The notes beneath the pieces are model-generated. The model was not told where the DNA came from and did not search any database. It saw only the letters and a list, made by a program, of their open reading frames with translations. This document shows positions 1-8,622 of a stretch of DNA of 64,000 bases, in pieces. The stretch's first letter is position 1. Every line of letters begins with the position of its first letter. The translations under genes and the position numbers were made by a program. The stretch lies in contig NZ_BDCO01000002.1 of NCBI RefSeq assembly GCF_001613545.1, forward strand, positions 434,001-498,000, read 5' to 3'. The stretch is from Terrimicrobium sacchariphilum (lineage in GTDB: Bacteria; Verrucomicrobiota; Verrucomicrobiia; Chthoniobacterales; Terrimicrobiaceae).

Positions 1-1
1 C

Positions 2-193
2 GAAGTGCACCAGTGGGCTTATGACCGCTACGAGATGATGCGAGTTATGCGGGACGCTGGATTCAGGTCCATCATAGCAAGAAATCACGGCGAGAGCGAA
101 ATCCCGAGATGGGCGTACTATCATCTGGAGGTTGATGAGGCGGGCGTGATTGAGAAACCCGATCTCATGGTGATCGAAGCGAGAAAATCTTAA
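2..193 (+). CDS. C-terminal end of a probable SAM-dependent methyltransferase (5' partial)
   Basis: The reading frame is open from the window edge, so only the last 63 or so residues are visible. They contain H-Q-W-A-Y-D-R-Y, a central R-D-A-G-F and the closing M-V-I-E-A-R-K. This pattern is common at the end of class I methyltransferases in polysaccharide clusters, where the last beta strands close the Rossmann fold. The SAM-binding motif lies outside the window, so the call is inference. The gene ends 10 bases before the epimerase gene and is probably cotranscribed with it. Confidence 0.45.
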   Translation, partial: EVHQWAYDRYEMMRVMRDAGFRSIIARNHGESEIPRWAYYHLEVDEAGVIEKPDLMVIEARKS

Positions 194-203
194 GGAAGTT
201 TTC

Positions 204-1166
204 ATGAAAGCACTCATCACTGGCGGACTCGGCTTCATTGGCTCGAATCTGGCTCGGCGGCTTGTGGCTGAGGGGGCGACGGTTACTTTGATCGACAGCC
301 TGGTGCCGGAGTATGGCGGCAACCTCTTTAACATTGAAGGTATCGAGGATAGGGTGCGAGTCAATATCTCGGATGTGCGGGACCAGTATAGTCTCTGCCA
401 TTTGGTGAAGGGGCAGGATGTCTTGTTCAATCTGGCGGGGCAGACGAGCCACATGGACTCGATGGCTAGGCCGGAGATTGATCTGGATATCAACTGCAAG
501 GCGCAGCTTTCGATTCTCGAGGCTTGCCGACATCATAATCCAAATATTCGTGTCATTTTTGGCAGTACCCGGCAGATTTATGGGAAGCCGCGTTATCTGC
601 CAGTGGATGAAAACCATCCGCTCGATCCGGTGGATGTGAATGGAGTCAATAAGCTCGCGGGCGAGCAATATCATCTGCTTTATGGTAAGGTTTATGGCAT
701 AGCAACAACTGTGCTGAGATTGACCAACGTGGTTGGTCCTCGCATGCGGGTAAAGGATGCCCGCCAGACGTTTCTTGGCGTCTGGATTCGCAATTTGATC
801 GATGGCAAGCCGATCGAGGTCTGGGGGGGGGAGCAGTTGCGCGACATCCTTGATGTTATTGATTGTGTGGATGCCCTTGTTCTTGCGGCGCGCTCGGACA
901 AATCCGCCGGACAGGTTTATAATGTCGGCTCCAAAGAATCGATCAACCTCCTCGATCTCGGCAGATTGTTGATTGATGTGAATGGCGGGGGCGAACTCCT
1001 AGTGCGCGAGTACCCTACCGATCGCAAAAGCATCGACATCGGCGACTACTATACAAATGCCGACAAAATTCACGCCGACCTCGGATGGGCTCCCGATGTC
1101 AGCCTGCGGGATAGTCTGGCAGGCCTGCTGGCTTATTATCGGAAGAATCTCTTCTCCTATGTCTGA
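204..1166 (+). CDS. NAD-dependent epimerase/dehydratase (extended SDR, sugar nucleotide modifying)
   Basis: A 320-residue extended short-chain dehydrogenase, the usual length for nucleotide-sugar epimerases and dehydratases. The NAD-binding GGLGFIGS motif is at residues 7-14. The S-T of the catalytic triad is near 121-122 (FGSTRQIYG). The expected YxxxK reads N146-G-V-N-K150, so the catalytic tyrosine position is Asn. The rest of the fold is intact (RLTNVVGPRMR, the E-V-W-G-G-E-Q region and a C-terminal N-V-G-S). AAGGAAG lies about 7 bases before the ATG. It overlaps the next gene, an aminotransferase, by 8 bases (ATGTCTGA), which suggests the two act on the same NDP-sugar. The exact substrate cannot be told. 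Confidence 0.85.
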   Translation: MKALITGGLGFIGSNLARRLVAEGATVTLIDSLVPEYGGNLFNIEGIEDRVRVNISDVRDQYSLCHLVKGQDVLFNLAGQTSHMDSMARPEIDLDINCKAQLSILEACRHHNPNIRVIFGSTRQIYGKPRYLPVDENHPLDPVDVNGVNKLAGEQYHLLYGKVYGIATTVLRLTNVVGPRMRVKDARQTFLGVWIRNLIDGKPIEVWGGEQLRDILDVIDCVDALVLAARSDKSAGQVYNVGSKESINLLDLGRLLIDVNGGGELLVREYPTDRKSIDIGDYYTNADKIHADLGWAPDVSLRDSLAGLLAYYRKNLFSYV

Positions 1167-2274
1167 TCCGTTCCTTGTCTTTCCCGCGAATCCGTCGGCT
1201 TCCTACCAAGTTCACCGCGAGGAGATCGATGCGGCGCTACATACGGCGCTGAACGGGACGAACTACATCCTCGGCGATCAGGTGGCCGCTTTTGAGAGAG
1301 AGTATGCGGAATGGATGGGCGGAGGGTATGCGATCGGCCTGGCAAACGGCACCGATGCCGTGGAACTTTGTCTGCGGGCTTGCGGGGTGCAGCCCGGCGA
1401 CCACGTGGCGATACCCACTCATACGGCGGTGGCAACGGCTACGGCGGTGGTCAGGGCTGGTGCCAGACCGGTGTTTCTCGATATCAATCCGGAGACATTT
1501 TTGCTCGATCTCGCCTCCTTAGAAAAGGTGCTGGTTTCGGAGAGAAAGCTGGCGGCCGTGGTACCGGTGCATCTTTACGGTCAAGCGATTGACATGACGA
1601 CGCTCATGGCCTGGGCGGAAATACATGGCTTTCAGGTGGTGGAAGATTGTTCGCAGGCTCACGGGGCTTTGTGGAATGGGGGCAAGGTTGGAACGTTCGG
1701 TCATGCCGCGGCATACAGCTGTTATCCGACCAAAAATCTTGGAGCCATGGGAGACGCCGGTGTGGCTTTCACTCGGTCACCGGAAATCGCTGAGTGCATT
1801 CTCTCGCTGCGTCAATACGGGTGGCGGGAACGGTACATTAGTTCCGAGGTGGGGATGAACTCTCGGCTCGATGAACTGCAAGCGGCAATCCTGCGGGTAA
1901 AACTCCGCCATCTCAATGCGGACAATGCTCGGCGTCGCGCTATTGCCAGTCAATACGACAAGGCGTTTGCCGCGCTGGACATCCTTCGCCCAGTGGTTCA
2001 TGACGGGCATGTTTTCCATCAGTACACCATCGCGACTTCACGAAGGGATGAGTTCAAAGCCCATCTGGCGGAGCGCAAAGTGCTGGCGGGGATTCTCTAC
2101 CCGCAGCCCATTCATCGTCAGCCCGCATATTATGAATATGTCGATGAAAGCACTGTCGACCTTGGCGCGTCTGAGGAGGCCTGCCGCACCTTGCTGTGTC
2201 TGCCAATGCACCCGCATCTCATGGATGGGGAGGTGGCTCGAGTGATTGATGGCGTGGTTAGCTTCTTTGCATGA
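1159..2274 (+). CDS. DegT/DnrJ/EryC1/StrS family sugar aminotransferase
   Basis: A 371-residue PLP-dependent aminotransferase that would transfer an amino group to a keto-sugar nucleotide. An N-terminal substrate loop (GTNYILGDQVAAFE) is followed by LANGTDAVEL for cofactor binding, V-E-D-C with D163 contacting the pyridine nitrogen, and the Schiff-base lysine in Y-P-T-K192-N-L-G-A-M-G-D-A-G. The reading frame is open further upstream to 1057, but that part overlaps the epimerase. The ATG at 1159, overlapping the epimerase stop, gives a normal family N terminus. Its 3' end overlaps the next gene by ATGA. It probably makes an amino sugar with the preceding epimerase. Confidence 0.9.
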   Translation: MSDPFLVFPANPSASYQVHREEIDAALHTALNGTNYILGDQVAAFEREYAEWMGGGYAIGLANGTDAVELCLRACGVQPGDHVAIPTHTAVATATAVVRAGARPVFLDINPETFLLDLASLEKVLVSERKLAAVVPVHLYGQAIDMTTLMAWAEIHGFQVVEDCSQAHGALWNGGKVGTFGHAAAYSCYPTKNLGAMGDAGVAFTRSPEIAECILSLRQYGWRERYISSEVGMNSRLDELQAAILRVKLRHLNADNARRRAIASQYDKAFAALDILRPVVHDGHVFHQYTIATSRRDEFKAHLAERKVLAGILYPQPIHRQPAYYEYVDESTVDLGASEEACRTLLCLPMHPHLMDGEVARVIDGVVSFFA

Positions 2275-3287
2275 GGCATTTCTGCACGTACGCAGATCAT
2301 CGGTTTTTGTCCCGGGCTTTGGCCTTGGTGGAGTCCATGCGGAAGAGTGGGGGCGAATTTCGCCTTTGGTTCCTTTGCCTGAGTCCTGAGTGTCGCGAGC
2401 GGTTGGACCGTTTGGCGGACGAAAATATCGTGGCGGTGAGTCTGGGGGAGTTGGAGGCATTCGACTCCGCCTTGCTCACGGTGAAGCCGGAGCGCAGCCC
2501 ATCGGAGTATATTTTTACGCTGACGGCGGCGTGGATGACCTTCCTCTTCGGGAGGCATTCGGAGATAGATATCCTGACCTATCTCGATGCGGATTTGTAT
2601 TTCTTCAGCAACTATGAGGCGGTCTTCCGGGAACTCGGAGACGCGTCGATCGGGATCATTGAGCACCGGCATGCCCGTGCCTATTCCGACCGACTGCAAT
2701 ATGGGCGCTTCAATGTCGGATGGGTTTCGATCCGGCGTGATGAAGAAGGGCTGCGGTGTGTTCGTCGATGGCGCGAGCAATGCATCGAATGGTGCTATGA
2801 CCGTCCGGAGGACGGAAAGTTCGGTGATCAGAAGTATCTGGATGAGTGGCCGACTCTCTATCGAAAGGTCAAAATCATCGATCATCCGGGGGCGAATCTT
2901 GCGCCTTGGAACCTTGGTAGACACAAGGTTAGCGGCGTTTGGGCGCATCCCGCGGCAGATGGGCGCCCAGTCCTTTTTTATCATTTTACCAATATGTGGC
3001 AATCTCGGCCCAGTTACGTTTGGACGGGTCTAGGAGATTATGAAATATCAACCGCAAGAAAATGGATTGCGGCGAAGTTGCTATATAAACCCTATCTCGA
3101 AGCAGTGATGCATGCCTCAGCTCGGTTGGAGGCAGTAGGCTATAGGGATATTGCATTTAATTATTCTCGCCATTCCGTAGCGGGTGATCCCTCACGGAAG
3201 CCGAAATCCTTGGTAAGAAGGTGGGAAAAATGGAGTAAGTTCATGGCGGAGCGGATACGAGCCGAAGTCCTCAGATTTGCTGAGTAA
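2271..3287 (+). CDS. Putative GT-A fold glycosyltransferase (GT8-like)
   Basis: 338 residues. The start (M-R-H-F-C-T-Y-A-D-H-R-F-L) and the Y-L-D106-A-D108-L-Y-F-F-S motif resemble nucleotide-diphospho-sugar transferases, in which the DxD pair binds the metal and sugar nucleotide. A later F-G-D-Q-K-Y-L-D-E-W (about 188-197) matches the acceptor-site helix of such enzymes. It overlaps the aminotransferase by ATGA and is followed 3 bases later by a GT2 gene. The donor and acceptor are unknown. The stretch around 2980-3180 looks more A/T rich than the rest of the cluster. Confidence 0.65.
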   Translation: MRHFCTYADHRFLSRALALVESMRKSGGEFRLWFLCLSPECRERLDRLADENIVAVSLGELEAFDSALLTVKPERSPSEYIFTLTAAWMTFLFGRHSEIDILTYLDADLYFFSNYEAVFRELGDASIGIIEHRHARAYSDRLQYGRFNVGWVSIRRDEEGLRCVRRWREQCIEWCYDRPEDGKFGDQKYLDEWPTLYRKVKIIDHPGANLAPWNLGRHKVSGVWAHPAADGRPVLFYHFTNMWQSRPSYVWTGLGDYEISTARKWIAAKLLYKPYLEAVMHASARLEAVGYRDIAFNYSRHSVAGDPSRKPKSLVRRWEKWSKFMAERIRAEVLRFAE

Positions 3288-3290
3288 AAT

Positions 3291-4181
3291 ATGGTAGGTG
3301 ACTTGAAGGTATCTGTGGTCACTCCGAACTTCAATGGGGAGGCGCGGCTTGCTCGCACGGTGGATTCCGTGTTCGCGCAGGATTACCCGAACTTCGAGTA
3401 CATCGTTGTGGACGGTGGCAGTACGGATAAGAGTCCTGAGATCCTGAGCGGTTATCGTGATCGTTTCTCCAAACTCATTATCGAGCGGGACCGTGGGCAA
3501 TACGATGCAATCAATAAAGGGTTTTCCCATGCTACGGGGGATGTTCTTTGCTGGCTGAATAGCGACGATGTCTATTTCCCATGGACTTTGCGCGTTGTGA
3601 ATCGGATCTTTCGCGATTTTCCAGAGGTAGAGTGGATTACGGGCATCCGTAGTGAGTTGCGGGATGGCGCTGTCCAAGGGATGTCCAACCTTACCCCTTT
3701 TCCCCGGGAGCTGTTGGCGGGAGGCGCATTTTATCCCGGCGGATTGGGCTGCGTGATGCAGGAGTGCTGTTTCTGGCGGCGCAGCCTGTTTGAGAAAGCC
3801 GGGGGCTTGGACCTGCGATGGACCATTGCGGGAGATTTCGAATTGTGGACGCGTTTTGCCCGTCATGCCGATTTGGTGGCGACGACTGCGTTACTTGGTG
3901 GATTTAACTACACGGATGCCAACCGCTCGTTTCAAGGGGCGGATCTCTATCGTGAGGAGGTCCAAAAAGTAAGGAGCTCGCTGCCAGCGGAATCCGTCCG
4001 GCGGGGCGATGCCTTAATCCAGAGAAAAGACACGGCCGAGAGGTTCTTTTTCAAGCGTCCATGGTCGCGCCGGCTCTTGCACTCGTGGTTTTATCAAACT
4101 GCTTACCGAGGGCCTGTCTTGGGCTTTGATGCCGGAGCGGACAGGTATGTGAAGTTCCATCCGACGTATGCAATAACATGA
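3291..4181 (+). CDS. Glycosyltransferase family 2
   Basis: 296 residues with a typical GT2 N terminus: S-V-V-T-P-N-F-N-G-E, then V-V-D-G-G-S-T-D-K-S for the donor and L-N-S-D-D-V-Y as the metal-binding DxD equivalent. D-F-E-L-W at about 185 serves as the acceptor/catalytic region. It would add a sugar from an NDP donor to a glycan at the cytoplasmic membrane face. No transmembrane segment is evident. It lies between two other transferase genes. The donor sugar cannot be assigned. Confidence 0.88.
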   Translation: MVGDLKVSVVTPNFNGEARLARTVDSVFAQDYPNFEYIVVDGGSTDKSPEILSGYRDRFSKLIIERDRGQYDAINKGFSHATGDVLCWLNSDDVYFPWTLRVVNRIFRDFPEVEWITGIRSELRDGAVQGMSNLTPFPRELLAGGAFYPGGLGCVMQECCFWRRSLFEKAGGLDLRWTIAGDFELWTRFARHADLVATTALLGGFNYTDANRSFQGADLYREEVQKVRSSLPAESVRRGDALIQRKDTAERFFFKRPWSRRLLHSWFYQTAYRGPVLGFDAGADRYVKFHPTYAIT

Positions 4182-4206
4182 TCGTGGGAATCGCGGAGCT
4201 CGGTCT

Positions 4207-5052
4207 TTGGTGAAATTTTCCATCATTACTCCCTGCCGTAATGCGGTGGGTTTGCTTGGCGAAACGATTGACTCGATCGTTAATCAAACGGCGGTTCGTG
4301 ATGGCTCTGTCGAACTGGAGTATCGGATCGTTGATGGGGCATCGACGGACGAGACCGCGTCGCTCGTGGAGAGATATGCAGATCGGGGTGTGGAGTTTCA
4401 TTCCGAGGCGGACTCGGGGATGTACGATGCGTTAGCCAAGGGTTTGCGATCCGCTACAGGCGACGTCGTGGCGTACCTGAATGCCGGAGATACCTACCAT
4501 CCTCACGCCTTCGAGATTTTGGCGGAGGTATTCACTCATCCTGGGGTGGACTGGGTAACGGGATACAGTGTGCTGCAGAATGACCGCTCACAGATCATCG
4601 CATCGTGGAAACCGCCGCGGTTTCGGCGGGAGTTTTTCGAGACGGGCGTATACTTGGGTCCGCATCCGCGGCCCGGCGTGCAGCAGGAGTCGACCTTCTG
4701 GTCGGCGAAGCTGAATCGCACCATCAACTTCGAAAAGTTGCGCCGGTTCCGATTGGCGGGTGACTATTTTCTGTGGCATTCCTTTGCGACACAGGCTCCA
4801 CTGCATTCGGTGTATTCGCATCTGGGAGCTTTCCGCATTCATCATGGTCAGCTCAGCGGTAGCATCGACGCCTACAATGAAGAGGCTCGCTCGCTCGTGC
4901 GTCCGATGACCTTCCGGGAGAAGCTTACTGAATATTGGGAATACCGCTGCAACCCGGTGCTGCGGGGTTTGTTGTGGAATCATATCCTCCCTCCGTCTCC
5001 TGCGCGCATTTTCGAGTACGATTGCGCTGAGGCGCAGTGGAGGGCGCGGTAG
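4207..5052 (+). CDS. Glycosyltransferase family 2
   Basis: 281 residues, a close relative in layout to the preceding GT2: F-S-I-I-T-P-C-R-N-A, I-V-D-G-A-S-T-D-E-T, L-N-A-G-D-T-Y in the DxD position and A-G-D-Y-F-L-W at about 183. The DxD equivalent is N-A-G-D, seen in the subgroup related to WcaA/colanic-acid type transferases. The start is uncertain. TTG at 4207 is followed directly by GTG at 4210, and neither has a strong ribosome site. It may be a paralogue of the gene upstream. Confidence 0.85.
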   Translation: MVKFSIITPCRNAVGLLGETIDSIVNQTAVRDGSVELEYRIVDGASTDETASLVERYADRGVEFHSEADSGMYDALAKGLRSATGDVVAYLNAGDTYHPHAFEILAEVFTHPGVDWVTGYSVLQNDRSQIIASWKPPRFRREFFETGVYLGPHPRPGVQQESTFWSAKLNRTINFEKLRRFRLAGDYFLWHSFATQAPLHSVYSHLGAFRIHHGQLSGSIDAYNEEARSLVRPMTFREKLTEYWEYRCNPVLRGLLWNHILPPSPARIFEYDCAEAQWRAR

Positions 5053-5069
5053 ATCCTTCGGTCTGTCTC

Positions 5070-5711
5070 ATGAAAAAGCCCGTCGTTTTCCAGTGGATCG
5101 AGCCGTGCCGGAGCGAACGTCTCCGCAATGCTCAGGCAAAGCTGCTTGAGAGTATCGAGGCTTTTGGTCTTGATCCCGTCATCTTTCGCGCTGGGCCGAA
5201 GATGGTAAAGTTTGCCGAAATCCTAAAGCTCGGTCGCGCGAACTCCAATGGGCGGGGATTCGTGTGGTGCAACTCAGACGTCATCATCACTCGCGACCCT
5301 TTCGATCTTCCGAACCTCGATATTGCGCATGGTTTTCATCGTCGGGAGTTGCCCTCGCATGAGATCACCTACGGCGTCGACATGTATTATATCCCCGATG
5401 TCATCTGGGACGATCTGCTGGTGCGAGATATGCCGGATCTCTGGTGTGGGGCGGCGACCATTGACTGGTGGCTCTCGCGCGCCTGCCAGAAGGCGGGGGC
5501 TTACGAAAACCACGTCGGCTACATCGATCATCCCTCGCACGAGCGCTCCCAGGCCAGCGCGGGTGGGGATCGGTATTTCAAGCATAACGTGAAGCATTAC
5601 AATGCATGGGCTCGACGCAATGGCATTGGCACGCTGGATACTTACATCGAGTTGCCATTGCTCGGGGTTTGGCAAAATTCCATTCGCTCACTCTGGAGGA
5701 AAAGCCGTTAA
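5070..5711 (+). CDS. Unrecognised protein of glycan cluster, possible GT-A-like transferase
   Basis: 213 residues from the ATG at 5070 (M-K-K-P-V-V-F-Q-W-I-E). I do not recognise the family. F-V-W-C-N-S-D-V-I-I-T-R-D-P at about 70-83 looks like the metal-binding strand of a GT-A transferase, and a later W-C-G-A-A-T-I-D-W-W-L segment could be the acceptor helix. No signal peptide or membrane segment is visible. It lies between GT2 and GT-D-like genes, so a role in glycan assembly is inferred from context only. Confidence 0.55.
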   Translation: MKKPVVFQWIEPCRSERLRNAQAKLLESIEAFGLDPVIFRAGPKMVKFAEILKLGRANSNGRGFVWCNSDVIITRDPFDLPNLDIAHGFHRRELPSHEITYGVDMYYIPDVIWDDLLVRDMPDLWCGAATIDWWLSRACQKAGAYENHVGYIDHPSHERSQASAGGDRYFKHNVKHYNAWARRNGIGTLDTYIELPLLGVWQNSIRSLWRKSR

Positions 5712-5723
5712 GACCTGATCATC

Positions 5724-6641
5724 ATGGCAAGCTGTTCATCCATTCTCTCCTCATTGAGGTCAGTGCTGTCGGGTTCCCGCGGACGGACGGTGTCTCTTCC
5801 CGATCAACGGTTGACGCCGACACTTAATCACTACCTAGTCGGACAGTTTATCGGCGGAGCACTGCGTGACCGAAGGCCATTTCTGGCGAGCCGACTTGGT
5901 TGGATGGAAAGCAACTGCATCGGGGTATTTCAGGAGACAGGCCGGGCGGATGAGGCGTTTTTACAAAAGGTTTGGTTGCATGCCGGCGTATATCCCGCGA
6001 CGAGGGATCAGTTTGCCCGGTTTACGGAGACCTATCTGGGTGCGCTGGAAGAGGCTGATCTGCTGGGGCTGATGAATGCTCCTTACGAGGCGGAGCATAT
6101 TCGCAGTCGCTGCCCTGGTGCTGCATTGACGGATCTCGGTTCACTCGAGCCGTACCTTGGTCCCGAGCCTTGGTCACGTCATCTGGCCGGTCTTGACGTG
6201 CTGGTGGTGCATCCGTTTACGGAGTCGATTGAGGATCAGTATCGTAATCGCCGGGAAGCCATATTTACGAATCCCGACGTGCTCCCCTCTTTTAACCTCA
6301 AGACTCTGCGACCGCCACAGACGCTTGGCGGCAATAGCGATGGACGCGAGTCGTGGAGCGGGAGTTTTGATGCGCTAGCCCAGGCCGTAGCCTCACAGAC
6401 ATTCGATGCTGCGATAGTGGGTTGCGGGGCCTACGGTTTGCCGATTGGCGCAGTGATCAAGAAGATGGGCAAGCCGTGCATCCATCTCGGCGGAGCGACG
6501 CAACTTCTGTTTGGTATCGCTGGCACGCGCTGGCGGGAGCAGCCCGCCTTTCGGGCGCTCCAAACCACCGCATGGCGCAGCCCGCTTGAATCTGAGCGGC
6601 CAGCGAATTGGAACAAGATCGAGAATGGCTGCTATTGGTGA
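5724..6641 (+). CDS. GT-D-like domain protein, putative glycosyltransferase
   Basis: 305 residues. The C-terminal third has D-A-A-I-V-G-C-G-A-Y-G-L-P-I-G near 229-243, K-K-M-G-K-P-C-I-H-L-G-G-A and L-L-F-G-I-A-G-T-R-W near 260. This G-A-Y-G ... H-L-G-G ... F-G-I ... R-W pattern is what I recall from the GT-D (DUF1792-type) glycosyltransferase fold. The N-terminal R-L-G-W-M-E-S fits its short nucleotide-binding start. The family assignment is from memory of motifs, not from a search. It sits between transferase genes and would act in the cytosol. Confidence 0.55.
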   Translation: MASCSSILSSLRSVLSGSRGRTVSLPDQRLTPTLNHYLVGQFIGGALRDRRPFLASRLGWMESNCIGVFQETGRADEAFLQKVWLHAGVYPATRDQFARFTETYLGALEEADLLGLMNAPYEAEHIRSRCPGAALTDLGSLEPYLGPEPWSRHLAGLDVLVVHPFTESIEDQYRNRREAIFTNPDVLPSFNLKTLRPPQTLGGNSDGRESWSGSFDALAQAVASQTFDAAIVGCGAYGLPIGAVIKKMGKPCIHLGGATQLLFGIAGTRWREQPAFRALQTTAWRSPLESERPANWNKIENGCYW

Positions 6642-6673
6642 TGGGGCGGCTCGCTCGATATGGATACAATTGA

Positions 6674-7606
6674 TTGAAGCTCGCTTCTCCAAATCTTCCG
6701 GATCGCATCCGCAAGGATTATGTGAACTCTGACCGTTTGATCGGACTGTGCGACCACGTTTTCTGGCAGGATAGTTTCGGTGCATGTCCGGCGGATAGTG
6801 GTTTCCGGGGCGGCCAGTCGATCTTTTGCAAGATCGATCGGGTTTGGGAATGTTTTGGCCGTTTGGTGCGGACGCGCCGTCGGGTGGTGCTGATCACGGG
6901 CCAGGGGGATTTTCCAGTTGATGACCGGCGACTTGCAGAGGCTCCGGCCAATATCTTTGCCTGGTTCGGCAGCAATGCGGTGGTGGAGGACCCGAGGGTA
7001 CATCCGCTGCCCCTGGGGCTGGGTTCCAAGCATAGCGCGGTTACCCTGTGCGCAGAGGAGCTGGCTGATGGGCTGGAGTCCCATCGCCCGAGGGAAAGAT
7101 GGCTTTACGTGAATTTCCGGCCCGACACAAATCCCCAGGTGAGGCAGCCGGTCTATGATCGTTTCCAGAGCTTAAGCGGTGAGGACTGGGTGACCTTTCA
7201 GGCTCCCGCGACGCATGGCGACAACTCTGGCTACCTTGAGGCGCTCCTTACCCATCGCTTTGTATTGGCGCCTCCGGGCAATGGGATCGATACCCACCGC
7301 ATGTGGGAGGCGCTATATGCGGGAGCGATCCCGATCGTGCTGAGATCACCGGCAATGCGGGCGTTTACCGGGCTACCCATCCTGTTCGTCGATGATTTCT
7401 CCGAGATCACTTTTGACCGGCTTCGCGAGGAGGAGCTTCGCATCCGGAGTGCGGAGTGGCATCTCGATGCGATGTTCCTGCCCTATTGGCGGGAGAAGGT
7501 TCTCGCCGCCTGTCGCGAGGTGCAGCGTCGGCCTGCCTTGAGTCTCCTCGAGTGGCTCCCATCGTTCCACCAGGCATTTGTCCGCCGGTTTTTTAACAGG
7601 CAATGA
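6674..7606 (+). CDS. Exostosin/GT47-like glycosyltransferase
   Basis: 310 residues from a TTG at 6674; an in-frame GTG at 6721 is the next candidate start and neither has a clear ribosome site. The C-terminal half has F-V-L-A-P-P-G-N-G-I-D-T-H-R-M-W-E-A-L-Y-A-G-A-I-P-I-V, which is the donor-binding signature of exostosin-type inverting transferases (GT-B fold). A preceding W-L-Y-V-N-F-R-P fits the family too. It overlaps the next gene by ATGA. The acceptor and donor are unknown. Confidence 0.65.
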   Translation: MKLASPNLPDRIRKDYVNSDRLIGLCDHVFWQDSFGACPADSGFRGGQSIFCKIDRVWECFGRLVRTRRRVVLITGQGDFPVDDRRLAEAPANIFAWFGSNAVVEDPRVHPLPLGLGSKHSAVTLCAEELADGLESHRPRERWLYVNFRPDTNPQVRQPVYDRFQSLSGEDWVTFQAPATHGDNSGYLEALLTHRFVLAPPGNGIDTHRMWEALYAGAIPIVLRSPAMRAFTGLPILFVDDFSEITFDRLREEELRIRSAEWHLDAMFLPYWREKVLAACREVQRRPALSLLEWLPSFHQAFVRRFFNRQ

Positions 7607-8622
7607 AGTCCGCGCCGCTGATTTTCATCCACTACGGCGATGCGCCTTATCTGCGAATCGTACTGCGTACGGCGCAGCTCACGAATCCCGGAAAACGCAT
7701 CGTATTACTTGGAGATGAAGCCAACCGGAAATACGCCCGCAATGTGGCGGATTTCGTGCCATTTGAGGATCTCGCCTTCGGTGCCGACCTTTCACTCTTT
7801 GAAAAGGTCTTCCAGCCGATCCAGGGATCGCGGCACCGCTTCAACAAGCTGAATGGCACGGATTTCTGGCTTCGTTTCGTCTTTCGCAGGTGGTTTCTCA
7901 TTGCGAACTTTCTTGAGCGCGAGGGCATCGATGCTTTCTGGACGTTTGACTCCGACACGCTGGTGCTGGCGCCGCTCGCTCCCCGTGAAGAGCGGCTGGC
8001 TGCGTATGATTGCACGGAACAGTGCCGGGGAGAGTGCCTTAATGGCTATGTCGCCTCCTCTCGCGTGGCGCGCGACTTTGTGCGCATGATCAACGTGCTC
8101 TTCCTGGACGAGGCCTACCTCCAGGAGCAGCGCGACCGCCTCGAGACGCACCTGGGTCTGGCCTTCAACGAAATGGATGCCTACCGCGAATTTCGCGCCC
8201 GGGCAGGGATTCGGTCGATCCGTCTTTCTGTACCGTACGAGGGCGAGGCTTTTGATGATGCATTGGCTTTTGCAGAAGACTACGAGGAAAATCCGACCAA
8301 GCTGGTGGGGCGCACGACCGTGAAGCGACTCTGGACCGGGCCGCATGGCGGACTGTTTGCGCGGCTCAAGACCGGGGAGGGTATCCGCCTGCTCTCTGCC
8401 AATATGAGCTGGATGCCGCTGTACCTCTATCGCCGTCTAGGTCTCATGGCGGCATCGCCCAAGGCGGAGGTTGCGATCGGCCCGTGCACCTACAGCCCAC
8501 TATTATCGATTTCCTATGATGAGCCGCTTACTGATGCCGCGTTGCGACGACTGCGGTTGAGGCTTGCACCTGTCGAGAAAATCGCCTCCCAATTTATACG
8601 CCGTTTCAAGCCGTGTCCCTGA
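7603..8622 (+). CDS. Putative GT-A-like glycosyltransferase, family not recognised
   Basis: 339 residues. The protein starts L-I-F-I-H-Y-G-D-A-P-Y-L, and carries A-F-W-T-F-D-S-D-T-L-V-L-A at about 110-122, in which D-S-D fits a metal-binding DxD on a GT-A fold. F-N-E-M-D-A-Y at about 187 may contribute to the acceptor site. No membrane segments are visible. Both ends overlap neighbouring transferase genes (ATGA at 7603; the next GTG lies 10 bases before its stop). The function beyond probable sugar transfer is unknown. Confidence 0.6.
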   Translation: MKSAPLIFIHYGDAPYLRIVLRTAQLTNPGKRIVLLGDEANRKYARNVADFVPFEDLAFGADLSLFEKVFQPIQGSRHRFNKLNGTDFWLRFVFRRWFLIANFLEREGIDAFWTFDSDTLVLAPLAPREERLAAYDCTEQCRGECLNGYVASSRVARDFVRMINVLFLDEAYLQEQRDRLETHLGLAFNEMDAYREFRARAGIRSIRLSVPYEGEAFDDALAFAEDYEENPTKLVGRTTVKRLWTGPHGGLFARLKTGEGIRLLSANMSWMPLYLYRRLGLMAASPKAEVAIGPCTYSPLLSISYDEPLTDAALRRLRLRLAPVEKIASQFIRRFKPCP

